Of a DNA stretch of 64,000 nucleotides, positions 21,801-27,938 are shown piece after piece. Positions within the stretch are counted from its first letter, which is position 1. The number at the start of each line of letters is the position of its first letter. Origin of the DNA: Thaumasiovibrio occultus (GTDB lineage Bacteria > Pseudomonadota > Gammaproteobacteria > Enterobacterales > Vibrionaceae); the NCBI GenBank assembly GCA_019703815.1, contig AP023053.1:854995-918994 (forward strand), read 5' to 3'. The position numbers and the translations under genes are program-made. A model generated the notes under the pieces. The model had not been told where the DNA came from. It did no database searches and saw only the letters and a list, made by a program, of their open reading frames with translations.

Positions 21801-24800
21801 AGTAAAGACACCATCGGCCCCGGTATAAGAGACTGATTCAACTGAAAGATCATCGCCATCGATATCGGCAGAGCCTTGCAGCAACTGCTCATCGGTGAAG
21901 GTCAGCGTGCCATCTTCGTTCATGGTGAACGCCTGATCTTCGGCGCTTGGCAGGTCGTTGACTGGGTTAACCGTTAGATCGGCGCTCGCCACTATGCTGT
22001 CGGTGCCGTCACTAATATCAAAGGACAGGTCAATGTCACCGTTGAAGTTGGCATCTGGCGTAATCGTAAACGAGCCGTCAGGGTTTTCGGTAACGGTAGC
22101 GTTGTCACCGGCAGTTAGATTGCTGGCGGTGAGCGCGTCACCTTCCACATCGCTGGCTTGCGACAGCAATTGCTCTTGGCTGATCGTGATTGCGCCATCT
22201 TCATCCACGCTGTAGGCTAAATCACCCGAGACTGGCAGGTCGTTGAGCGGCAGCACGTCAATACCGGCGGTGGTGTCAGCGGTCGCACCGTCTTCATCAA
22301 CCACGGTAACATCAAGGCTCACATCGCCGGTGAAGTTCTCGTTAGGTGCAAAGCTGTAGGTACCATCGCCGTTGTCGGTAAAGATGCCACCAGTGCCTGA
22401 GTACGAGACCGAATCAACTGCAACATCGCCTTCGATGTCACTGCTGTTTGCTAGCAGCTGCTCATCCGAAATGGTAATCACGCTGTCTTCATTAACTTGA
22501 TAGCTGGTAGAGCCTGCGACTGGCGGATCGTTCACTTCGCCCACCGCGATGTCGATATTGGCATTGACCGTATCCGTGCCATCGCTGACGGTGAAGCTCA
22601 TGTCGACATCGCCCGAGAAGTTCTCGTTTGGCGCGAAGGTATAGGTGCCGTCTCCGTTGTCGGTCAGCACGCCTTCGCTGCCGGTGTAGCTTACCGATTC
22701 AACGGTTAAGTCATCTCCATCGATATCGGCAGAGCCTTGCAGCAATTGCTCATCGGTGAAGGTCAGCGTGCCATCTTCGTTCATGGTGAACGCCTGATCT
22801 TCCGCTGAAGGCAAGTCGTTAACCGGGTTAACGGTCAGGTCAGCATTGGCAACGACGGTGTCTGTGCCATCACTAATATCAAAGCTGAGATCGATATCGC
22901 CGTTGAAGTTGGCATCTGGGGTAATTGTGAACGAGCCATCAGGGTTTTCAGTGACTGTGGCATTATCGCCCGCAGTTAGATTGCTGGCGGTGAGCGCGTC
23001 ACCTTCAACATCACTGGCTTGCGATAGCAACTGCTCTTGGCTAATCGTGATTGCGCCATCTTCATCCACGCTGTAAGCCAAATCACCCGAGACCGGCACA
23101 TCGTTAAGCGGCAGCACGTCAATGCCTGCTGTGGTGTCAGCGGTCGCACCGTCCTCGTCAACAACCGTGACATCCAACGACACATCACCATCAAAGTTTT
23201 CATTCGGTGCAAAGCTGTAAGTGCCATCACCATTATCGGTAAAGATGCCGTTAGTGCCGGAGTACGAGACCGAATCAACTGCAACATCGCCTTCGATGTC
23301 ACTGCTGTTTGCTAGCAGCTGCTCATCCGAAATGGTGATCACGCTGTCTTCGTTAACTTGATAGCTCGTGCTACCCGCGACTGGCGGGTCGTTGACCTCG
23401 CCGACTGCGATATCGATGTTGGCATTGACTGTGTCGGTGCCATCGCTGACGGTGAAGCTCATATCCACATCGCCAGAGAAGTTTTCATTCGGCGCGAAGG
23501 TATAAGTGCCATCGCCATTGTCAGTCAGCACGCCTTCACTGCCCGTGTAAGACACAGACTCAACCGTTAAGTCATCGCCGTCGATATCGGCAGAGCCTTG
23601 CAGCAACTGTTCATCGGTGAAGGTCAGCGTGCCATCTTCGTTCATGGTGAACGCCTGATCTTCCGCTGTCGGCAGGTCGTTAACCGGGTTTACGGTCAGA
23701 TCGGCATTCGCCACAACCGTATCGGTGCCATCGGAGATATCAAAGGACAGGTCGATATCGCCATTGAAGTTGGCATCTGGGGTAATGGTGAAGCTACCGT
23801 CTGGATTTTCAGTAACGGTAGCGTTATCACCGGCAGTTAGATTGCTGGCGTTAAGCGCGTCACCTTCGACATCACTAGCTTGCGACAGTAACTGCTCTTG
23901 GCTAATCGTAATTGCGCCATCTTCATCAACGCTGTAAGCCAAATCACCCGAAACGGGAAGATCGTTAAGTGGCAGTACATCAATACCTGCTGTGGTATCG
24001 GCGGTTGCACCGTCTTCGTCAACGACAGTGACATCTAGGCTCACATCACCCGTGAAGTTTTCGTTTGGCGCAAAGCTGTATGTACCGTCACCGTTATCGG
24101 TAAAGATGCCGTCAGTGCCTGAATACGAGACCGAATCAACCGAGACATCACCTTCGATGTCACTGCTGTTTGCTAGAAGCTGCTCATCCGAGATAGTAAT
24201 AACGCTGTCTTCGTTGACTTGATAACTCGTGCTACCCGCGACTGGCGGATCGTTGACCTCACCCACCGCGATGTCGATGTTGGCGTTAACCGTGTCGGTG
24301 CCATCGCTGACGGTGAAGCTCATATCGACATCGCCCGAGAAGTTCTCGTTCGGCGCAAAAGTGTAAATGCCGCCACCGTTATCGGTGAGAACACCTTCGC
24401 TGCCGGTATAGCTAACCGATTCAACCGTTAAGTCATCGCCGTCGATATCGGCAGAGCCTTGCAACAATTGCTCATCGGTGAAGGTCAGGGTGCCATCTTC
24501 GTTCATGGTGAACGCTTGATCTTCTGCTGTCGGCAGGTCGTTAACCGGATTAACGGTTAAATCGGCGTTTGCCACGATACTGTCAGTACCGTCGGAGATA
24601 TCAAAGGACAGGTCGATATCGCCGTTGAAGTTAGCGTCTGGGGTAATGGTGAACGAGCCGTCTGGGTTTTCGGTGACGGTGGCGTTGTCACCTGCGGTGA
24701 GGTTTGAAGCAGAGAGATCATCGCCTTCAACATCCGATGCTTGCGATAGCAACTGCTCTTGGCTCAGAGTAATTGCGCCATCTTCATCCACGCTGTAGGC

Positions 24801-26048
24801 CAAATCACCAGAGACTGGCAGGTCGTTGAGCGGCAATACATCGATACCGGCCGTGGTTTCAGCGGTCGCGCCGTCTTCGTCGACAACAGTGACATCAAGG
24901 CTAACATCACCCGTGAAATTCTCGTTGGGCGCAAAACTGTAAGTGCCGTCACCGTTATCGGTAAAGATACCGTCAATGCCTGAGTACGAGACCGAATCAA
25001 CCGCAACTTCACCTTCTATATCAGAAGAGTTCGCCAGCAACTGTTCGTTGGAAATGGTGATAACACTGTCTTCGTTAACTTGATAACTGGTTGAGCCCGC
25101 GACTGGTGGATCATTGACTTCCGTCACCGTAATATCAACATTAGCCGTGGTCGTTTCCGTACCGTCACTCACAACAAACGAGACATCAACATCACCAGTA
25201 AAGTTTTCATTTGGCGCGAAGGTATAAGTCCCATCACCGTTGTCAGTAAAGACACCATCGGCCCCGGTATAAGAGACTGACTCGACTGAAAGATCATCGC
25301 CATCAATATCGGTAGCGCCCGCTAATAACTGTGCGTCAGTAAAGGTCAGGGAACCATCTTCTTCAATGGTGTAAGCGAGATCTTCGGCTTCTGGTCCGTC
25401 GTTAACGTTCTCAACATTAACTTCAAAAGTCTCGCTTACCGTCTCAGTATCAAAGTCATCTTCTGGCGAGGTAGCAACAGGGCGAGCGTCACCATCAACG
25501 TTAACTTCAAAGGTTTCACTCACTGTTTCCGTATCAAAACCGTCTTCGGCTGCGGCGGTTGATTCCGCGCTACCGCTTGCAACGCCACCAGTTGAAGCTG
25601 GCGCAACGCCTTCGCTGGTATCGCCCTCACTGCCACCCGATTGGCTCTCAACAGAATCTCCGCCAACACTCTGCGGCGCCGACGCCGAGCTACCACTGCC
25701 CTGTGATGCAACGTCACCACTTTCACCACTAACGTCCCCCCCTTCGACGACGTTAGATTGGGCAGCGCCATCATTGCTATCAACCGTATCTGAGCTCTGA
25801 GCAGCGCTAGAGCCTTGGCTCGTTGCCCCTTCATCTGAGCTCGACCCACTGCTACCTTCTTCCGGCGCAGCACTGCCTTCGGCGATATCATCTTGTAACG
25901 TTTCAGCCCCCGTGGCGACCGTACTTGTTGCGGTATTCTGCTGATTCTGACGTTCCTGCGCTTGTGTCGATTCAGTTGCCGCATCATTACTTACAATATT
26001 CTCAACTGCATCGTTTAGCGGGTTTTTGTTGTCTTGACTATCAGCCAT
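9810..26048 (-). CDS. Giant (5,412 aa) cadherin/tandem-95 repeat adhesin, probable type I secretion substrate
   Basis: Start ATG at 26048 (MADSQDNKNPLND), with AAGGA 7 nt upstream; an in-frame start 66 bp earlier lacks a site. There is no Sec signal peptide. Residues 1-215 are Ser/Gly/Asp/Glu-rich, with a duplicated ETVSETFEVNV. Residues about 216-5130 are some fifty domains of about 96 residues, each with an xNEDGxLTFTxEQLL start, a DIDGDD acidic loop, NGDGTYTFAPNENF and FTVSDG, the pattern of calcium-binding cadherin-like (tandem-95) domains. In much of the protein three domain types alternate in an A-B-C super-repeat. A unique 270-residue segment interrupts the array near 2517-2785. The last 280 residues are Asp/Ser-rich and end SGDDNW, with no RTX nonapeptides. 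Export by the adjacent T1SS genes and a role in adhesion or biofilm are inferred from architecture and neighbourhood. Confidence 0.9.
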   Translation of the reverse strand: MADSQDNKNPLNDAVENIVSNDAATESTQAQERQNQQNTATSTVATGAETLQDDIAEGSAAPEEGSSGSSSDEGATSQGSSAAQSSDTVDSNDGAAQSNVVEGGDVSGESGDVASQGSGSSASAPQSVGGDSVESQSGGSEGDTSEGVAPASTGGVASGSAESTAAAEDGFDTETVSETFEVNVDGDARPVATSPEDDFDTETVSETFEVNVENVNDGPEAEDLAYTIEEDGSLTFTDAQLLAGATDIDGDDLSVESVSYTGADGVFTDNGDGTYTFAPNENFTGDVDVSFVVSDGTETTTANVDITVTEVNDPPVAGSTSYQVNEDSVITISNEQLLANSSDIEGEVAVDSVSYSGIDGIFTDNGDGTYSFAPNENFTGDVSLDVTVVDEDGATAETTAGIDVLPLNDLPVSGDLAYSVDEDGAITLSQEQLLSQASDVEGDDLSASNLTAGDNATVTENPDGSFTITPDANFNGDIDLSFDISDGTDSIVANADLTVNPVNDLPTAEDQAFTMNEDGTLTFTDEQLLQGSADIDGDDLTVESVSYTGSEGVLTDNGGGIYTFAPNENFSGDVDMSFTVSDGTDTVNANIDIAVGEVNDPPVAGSTSYQVNEDSVITISDEQLLANSSDIEGDVSVDSVSYSGTDGIFTDNGDGTYSFAPNENFTGDVSLDVTVVDEDGATADTTAGIDVLPLNDLPVSGDLAYSVDEDGAITISQEQLLSQASDVEGDALNASNLTAGDNATVTENPDGSFTITPDANFNGDIDLSFDISDGTDTVVANADLTVNPVNDLPTAEDQAFTMNEDGTLTFTDEQLLQGSADIDGDDLTVESVSYTGSEGVLTDNGDGTYTFAPNENFSGDVDMSFTVSDGTDTVNANIDIAVGEVNDPPVAGSTSYQVNEDSVITISDEQLLANSSDIEGDVAVDSVSYSGTNGIFTDNGDGTYSFAPNENFDGDVSLDVTVVDEDGATADTTAGIDVLPLNDVPVSGDLAYSVDEDGAITISQEQLLSQASDVEGDALTASNLTAGDNATVTENPDGSFTITPDANFNGDIDLSFDISDGTDTVVANADLTVNPVNDLPSAEDQAFTMNEDGTLTFTDEQLLQGSADIDGDDLTVESVSYTGSEGVLTDNGDGTYTFAPNENFSGDVDMSFTVSDGTDTVNANIDIAVGEVNDPPVAGSTSYQVNEDSVITISDEQLLANSSDIEGDVAVDSVSYSGTGGIFTDNGDGTYSFAPNENFTGDVSLDVTVVDEDGATADTTAGIDVLPLNDLPVSGDLAYSVDEDGAITISQEQLLSQASDVEGDALTASNLTAGDNATVTENPDGSFTITPDANFNGDIDLSFDISDGTDSIVASADLTVNPVNDLPSAEDQAFTMNEDGTLTFTDEQLLQGSADIDGDDLSVESVSYTGADGVFTDNGDGTYTFAPNENFTGDVDVSFVVSDGTETTTANVDITVTEVNDPPVAGSTSYQVNEDSVITISNEQLLANSSDVEGDVAVDSVSYSGTDGIFTDNGDGTYSFAPNENFTGDVSLDVTVIDEDGATAETTAGIDVLPLNDMPVSGDLAYSVDEDGAITLSQEQLLSQASDVEGDALTASNLTAGDNATVTENPDGSFTITPDANFNGDIDLSFDISDGTDTVVANADLTVNPVNDLPTAEDQAFTMNEDGTLTFTDEQLLQGSADIDGDDLSVESVSYTGSEGVLTDNGDGTYTFAPNENFSGDVDMSFTVSDGTDTVNANIDIAVGEVNDPPVAGSTSYQVNEDSVITISNEQLLANSSDIEGDVAVDSVSYLGTDGIFTDNGDGTYSFAPNENFTGDVSLDVTVVDEDGATADTTAGIDVLPLNDVPVSGDLAYSVNEDGAITISQEQLLSQASDVEGDALNASNLTAGDNATVTENPDGSFTITPDANFNGDIDLSFDISDGTDSIVASADLTVNPVNDLPTAEDQAFTMNEDGTLTFTDEQLLQGSADIEGDDLSVESVSYTGSEGVLTDNGDGTYTFAPNENFSGDVDMSFTVSDGTDTVNANIDIAVGEVNDPPVAGSTSYQVNEDSVITISDEQLLANSSDIEGDVAVDSVSYSGTDGIFTDNGDGTYSFAPNENFDGDVSLDVTVIDEDGATAETTAGIDVLPLNDVPVSGDLAYSVDEDGAITISQEQLLSQASDVEGDALTASNLSAGDNATVTENPDGSFTITPDANFNGDIDLSFDISDGTDSIVASADLTVNPVNDLPTAEDHAFTMNEDGSLTFTDEQLLQGTADIDGDDLIVESVSYTGSEGVLTDNGDGTYTFAPNENFSGDVDMSFTVSDGTDTVNANIDIAVGEVNDPPVAGSTSYQVNEDSVITISDEQLLANSSDIEGDVAVDSVSYSGTDGIFTDNGDGTYSFAPNENFNGDLALDVTVTDEDGATAETTAGITVIAVNDAPQTSDITAQVDEDNTITITQEELLANASDIDGDDLSAINLATNDPNASIVANEDGSFTITPAENFNGEVEFTFDITDGVDVVATELDLTVNPVNDAPDAGDEIYIQAEEDQTVGISLRDEPTLRLDQAPEFGIIEANVNDEWVELEVGVEIPVDTEVRFVPDEDAMMAGTHTTQIGTFDDNASVDDWGTEVDSHTREFVDGDLTVTVQSNDGPLGAWNGNTHIGHGIGDTDRQGLSGDEKLTISLEGQDINEISFHLDGLGGWFMESSKHFTEVEIKAFNDDGELIDSMTYHKEDKNSFETDYTLTVDQPVSYFELGTIQGNGTYVVQNMTVSQTCQDEAVFTSLGTDGTEITETVSLNIRQGDSEIDLSADLPSLETDQEGVTQFASVVITEEDLLAQATDIDSDDLDIENLALVGDNAEHATLTDNGDGTWTVTPDANFNGEIELGYQVTDGELTDDNIINISFDAVNDAPIVSGPIILSTDEDVGITFSADDLLANASDIEGDELSITEINYTGENGELVDNGDGTYTFMLNENFNGEIDVAYSVFDGTDTVETNIDLTVIPVNDVPEPGAPLQTQMLENGTIIIEAKDLLAGSSDVDGDILHLENLALVDPALGTLTDNGDNTFTFEPATDFYGEVNLTFDISDGMASVPSTAFIDVEIVNEAPEVSGPVNAVVDEDGTITLTQDELLANASDVDGDNLTVENLQTNDPNATVIENADGSFTITPSENFFGEIEFTYDVSDAIEVVASELNLTVNPVNDLPDVPDLSFSTQDGESITITQEQLLAQATDVEGDDLSVLNVTSQSDQVEVIDNGDGTFTLTPDQGYFGNADLTFDVSDGTDIVSADIDLKVEFVNDAPEADAISASVDEDGSILVTQEMLLENTSDMDGDELLATGLTTNDPNAIVVDNGDGTYSVTPSADFNGQIQFEYEVTDGELSTLTELNLDVLPVNDAPEAEDHAFTMNEDGTLTFTDEQLLQGSADIDGDDLSVESVSYTGSEGVLTDNGDGTYTFAPNENFSGDVDMSFTVSDGTDTVNANIDIAVDEVNDPPVAGSTAYQVNEDGVITISDEQLLANSSDVEGGVAVDGVSYSGSDGIFTDNGDGTYSFAPNENFDGDVSLDVSVIDEDGATAQTTAGIDVIAVNDAPVSGDLAYSVDEDGAITLSQEQLLSQASDVDGDDLTASNLSAGHNATVIENPDGSFEIIPDANFNGDIDLSFDISDGTDSIIASADLTVNPVNDLPTAEDQAFTMNEDGTLTFTDEQLLQGSADIDGDDLTIESVSYTGSEGVLTDNGDGTYTFAPNENFSGDVDMSFTVSDGTDTVNANIDIAVGEVNDPPVAGSTSYQVNEDNVVTISDEQLLANSSDVEGDVAVDSVSYSGTDGIFTDNGDGTYSFAPNENFNGDVSFDVTVVDEDGATAQTTANVDVIEVNDPPIAGQTSYTINEDSVLTFNESQVLANASDIEGDVELVGISYDGPDGIFSVNGDGTCSFAPNENFNGEVQLNVTIQDEDGATVDTVINVDVLPINDAPVSGDLAYSVDEDGSITLTQDQLLSQASDVEGDALTASNLSAGDNATVTENPDGSFTITPDANFNGDIDLSFDISDGTDSIVASADLTVNPVNDLPTAEDQAFTMNEDGTLTFTDEQLLQGSADIDGDDLTVESVSYTGSEGVLTDNGDGTYTFAPNENFSGDVDMSFTVSDGTDTVNANIDIAVGEVNDPPVAGSTSYQVNEDSVITISNEQLLANSSDVEGDVAVDSVSYSGTDGIFTDNGDGTYSFAPNENFDGDVSLDVTVIDEDGATADTTAGIDVLPLNDVPVSGDLAYSVDEDGAITISQEQLLSQASDVEGDALTASNLSAGDNATVTENPDGSFTITPDANFNGDIDLSFEISDGTDTVVANADLTVNPVNDLPTAEDQAFTMNEDGTLTFTDEQLLQGSADIDGDDLTIESVSYTGSEGVLTDNGDGTYTFAPNENFSGDVDMSFTVSDGTDTVNANIDIAVGEVNDPPVAGSTSYSMQEDGVITLSEAQLIANSSDIEGEVSLESVTYTGGDGELVDNGDGTFSFTPNANFNGDIALDVTVVDEDGATAQTTADIDVIPVNDAPETTPVSATVAEDGSITVTQEELLANASDIEGDDLTALNLKTSDPNATVAQNDDGSFTITPSENFNGDIAFTYDVSDGENVVATELNLEVTPVNDLPTAPTLSLQGEEDQVLVIDPEFIVSQSEDLDGDDISLTNLSVRQPQGATLQVQPDGMYHLVTTQDFNGLVELAYQLTDGTDTVDGSLNVNMIPVNDAPFTEGNAHLTTSEDGAFTFTADDMLNLFGDVDTENLVVSRVIMPDGEDGGDLTDNGDGTFTFTPSGDFAGTSGLQVVVSDGEEETTLEVPVYVRPVADGAVITTDHDGPLVFSEDSTGHLGLNVDLLDDSEVLSNLVMTGFPVGFVVSDGVNTVEITQEGQYIDIDDWDIGDLQLTPPEDFSGNFFITVTATTVDYGDESSSDLTEPSAVYADFKVEEGESIILTADDLLEMAENTEVQEGDEIQFAHLMDESQGELIDNGDGTWTFNPADGFTGNVDFAYVINRDGELIDEQSSIGVLTSDEMPEGNSAPHVTGIGQAEVDAGESIQFTADELLSQVSDLDGDEVSLESIQIISGQGLLEQDADGTYTFTPAEGFSGQVELGFVATDGTDSVRSLVEINVNDVQPSLQPDDDGAVMVSREAVSAQMDLSESDVISEIDYSGDQGTLIDTDDDNWTFWPDDDFNGELPLDVSVNDQAPQTVTMSVDMPDDNQNAEPDNVVSIDAASEVNVTPDDVVVDEANSDTTDASEDSVDITAAPNGSATISLPDEVTSNPEVESVEVTGLPEGSEVSGALEVDGAYIVSGDLSQPLTVNFGESFQGTTDIEFTGLDSTDVAVDGAQSSLTLEVDESHEMSASSSASKSNVDMNSDQTDSNSDWTQADQSDMGIDVMDDSSSFDSDSSNQQNIDPMSGDDNW
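17695..18500 (-). other. Non-repeat insert domain in the middle of the adhesin
   Basis: Approximate limits. This about 270-codon segment (residues about 2517-2785) does not follow the cadherin-like pattern. It includes GTFDDNASVDDWG, GIGDTDRQGLSGDEKLTISL, FHLDGLGGWFMESSKHF and one of the few Cys residues of the protein (SQTCQDE). The alternation of short beta-like stretches suggests a beta-sandwich, possibly ligand-binding. I cannot assign it to a family. Confidence 0.6.
19381..24549 (-). repeat. Higher-order 861-bp direct repeats within the adhesin gene
   Basis: The codons for the same domain junction (the VNPVNDLP segment) recur at 19381, 20242, 21103, 21964, 22825, 23686 and 24547, that is seven times at exactly 861-bp spacing (287 codons, three domains). 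The same unit also occurs at 13066 and 13927. Units differ mostly by scattered, often synonymous changes. Confidence 0.9.
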
Positions 26049-26136
26049 TATGAAATCCTTTGTATAAGGGGGAATTACTACTAAACTTAGTTCACAGCCA
26101 ACTAGTTGCAACAATGAGAAAGCATTTTAAATTCAA

Positions 26137-26148
26137 TAAGAATTCTTA
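26137..26148. promoter_or_regulatory. Perfect 12-bp palindrome in the divergent adhesin/T1SS control region
   Basis: TAAGAATTCTTA lies in the AT-rich 192-bp region between the adhesin start (26048, leftward) and the HPt gene start (26241, rightward). A further short inverted repeat AGACT-gca-AAGTCT follows near 26195. A shared operator is possible. No clear -35/-10 pair was identified. Confidence 0.35.
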
Positions 26149-26240
26149 AAGAGAATAAATTTTAATGAAATAACGGCTGGATAATGGATATTGAGACTGC
26201 AAAGTCTTAGTAAATTGACAAAAACGCATCGGAGATCAGC

Positions 26241-26576
26241 ATGATTGACTTTAGTGAGTTAGAGATGATGACAGGCGGCGATGATGAAATACTCAATCAG
26301 ATCATCATGATGTATGTCGAAGAACATGGACAAGACGACGTCGAACTCGAAAAACTATTCCAATCAGGTGATTGCAATAAGTTGTTTCACGCGTTGCACA
26401 CACTAAAAGGTGCGTTGAGCTCTATCTGTGAGAAAGATCTGGTGCCATTGCTCGATGAGATGGAGAGAACCGCCCGCGCGGGTTCCTTGCCTTCTCCCGC
26501 TCAGTTAGACGCCGCCAAACAACAGATCCAAGAGATTGGTCAGCAACTCCAAGCCAAACTAACCTGTGCAAGCTAA
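26241..26576 (+). CDS. Stand-alone histidine phosphotransfer (HPt) protein
   Basis: A 111-residue all-helical protein with the HPt motif LFHALHTLKGALSSI; His53 is the expected phospho-accepting residue. HPt proteins pass phosphate from the receiver of a hybrid kinase to a final receiver, or back. GGAG stands 6 nt before the ATG. It is the first gene of the plus-strand exporter operon and is read away from the adhesin. Likely partners in the same locus are the hybrid kinase at 35253 and the receiver-bearing protein at 27939. It is unusual that an HPt is built into a type I secretion operon. Confidence 0.88.
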   Translation: MIDFSELEMMTGGDDEILNQIIMMYVEEHGQDDVELEKLFQSGDCNKLFHALHTLKGALSSICEKDLVPLLDEMERTARAGSLPSPAQLDAAKQQIQEIGQQLQAKLTCAS

Positions 26577-26598
26577 CTAAGAAAGTCATATAACATCG

Positions 26599-27936
26599 AT
26601 GTCATCCTTAGAAGAAACGATCAAACAAGCGATCTCGCAATCATCCGTCGATGATAGTGCGTTAACGCAGGAAACCGTTGAATCTCACCTCAGTTTTACC
26701 CAACGGGTATTGCTGTCGCTGCTGGTTTGCGGCGTTGTGATCATCATTCTTTCCTCTCAGGCCACACTCGATATCGTGGTGTCAGCCCGCGGCGAGATAC
26801 TGCTTGAGCGCGATGTTGAAAAAGTGCAACACCTTGAAGGGGGTATGCTTGAATCTCTGTTGGTGAAACCCGGCGATGTCGTCTATCAAGGGCAACCACT
26901 AGCCACGATCACGTCTTTGGATCGCAGCACCCAGCTCACCACCACGCAGCTTGAAATTATCAACATGCAATTAGAGATAGAAAAATTTAGCGCGCTCATT
27001 GCCCAAAGAGAGCCTAACTTTGCCGAAATAAACGGCGTATCCAGAGCACAAGTCATCGAGTTTAGTGATACTTGGCAAAAAGAAAGCAGTAAGAACCACT
27101 CCAATGAAGCGCTGATTTTGCATGACATCGCCCATAAAGAAAGCCTGATTGCTTCTATGCAACAACGCAGGAAAAGCTCTCAGCGTCAGTTGGGGCTAAT
27201 CCAGCAACAACTCAAAATCAAGCAAACCCTCTACAACGAAAAAATGGCGTCGTACCTTGACGTGTTGGGGATGGAAGTACAGAAGTTAAACATGCTGCGC
27301 GAAATTGAAAACCTCGACGAAAGCATCATGAATGAAAAATTTCAGCTAGAGAAAATGAACATTCAGCTGCAAGATCTGCGGCACAACCGCAATTCAGAAT
27401 ACACTGCCCAGCTAGCACAATTTCGTAAAGATCTTGAACTAAAACAAGAGCAAATTCCGCAACTCACCGACAAAGTCGAGCGCCTTACAGTGACGTCACC
27501 GGTAGACGGGATCATCGATAAAGTTAACTATAACTATCTATCGGCGGTCATTTCCCCCGGCGACAGCATTGCCGACATTTCACCGCTAGAAAACCAAATT
27601 CATGGCGAAGCGAAAATCGCACGTAAAGATCTTGGCTTTATCGAAGTCGGTCAAGAAGTGCGGGTTAAACTCGATACCTATAACTTTGCGAGCTACGGCT
27701 TTATTGTGGGTCATATTGCATCGATATCCCGTACCTCATACGAAGAGGATGAAGCAGAATACTATTTCGCCAAAATTGCCTTAGATGCCACCTACCTTGA
27801 AAGGGCCGGCATTCAATATAACCTCTCGCCTCACATGGAGTTCACCGCCGATATCAAAACCGGCGAACGGCGTATCATTGATTATGCTGTAAAACCTGTC
27901 GTTACCGCGATTCAAGACTCATTTGATGAGAGGTAA
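26599..27936 (+). CDS. HlyD-family membrane-fusion protein of a type I secretion system
   Basis: A 445-residue periplasmic adaptor. One N-terminal transmembrane helix lies at about 33-53 (VLLSLLVCGVVIIILSS). It is followed by the lipoyl half-motif EKVQHLEGGMLESLLVKPGD, a long coiled-coil (about 100-300, rich in Gln/Glu/Lys), the second lipoyl half VTSPVDGIIDKV, and a C-terminal beta-barrel with GQEVRVKLDTYNF. This is the T1SS HlyD/LapC pattern. It lies 22 nt after the HPt gene and 2 nt before the pseudokinase gene, so they are co-transcribed. It would bridge the ABC exporter halves (31461, 33038) and the channel (30091). The ribosome-binding site is weak. Confidence 0.92.
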   Translation: MSSLEETIKQAISQSSVDDSALTQETVESHLSFTQRVLLSLLVCGVVIIILSSQATLDIVVSARGEILLERDVEKVQHLEGGMLESLLVKPGDVVYQGQPLATITSLDRSTQLTTTQLEIINMQLEIEKFSALIAQREPNFAEINGVSRAQVIEFSDTWQKESSKNHSNEALILHDIAHKESLIASMQQRRKSSQRQLGLIQQQLKIKQTLYNEKMASYLDVLGMEVQKLNMLREIENLDESIMNEKFQLEKMNIQLQDLRHNRNSEYTAQLAQFRKDLELKQEQIPQLTDKVERLTVTSPVDGIIDKVNYNYLSAVISPGDSIADISPLENQIHGEAKIARKDLGFIEVGQEVRVKLDTYNFASYGFIVGHIASISRTSYEEDEAEYYFAKIALDATYLERAGIQYNLSPHMEFTADIKTGERRIIDYAVKPVVTAIQDSFDER

Positions 27937-27938
27937 CA

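Noticed and set aside
10213-25000. Many plus-strand open frames of 60-130 codons opposite the adhesin gene, several repeating every 861 bp
   Set aside because: They are antisense shadows of the repeated adhesin codons, have no ribosome-binding sites and translate to low-complexity Ser/Leu/Val sequence.
9810-26048. CRISPR-like or tandem non-coding repeat array
   Set aside because: The repeats are in frame, 861 bp or 288 bp long, and encode cadherin-like domains throughout.
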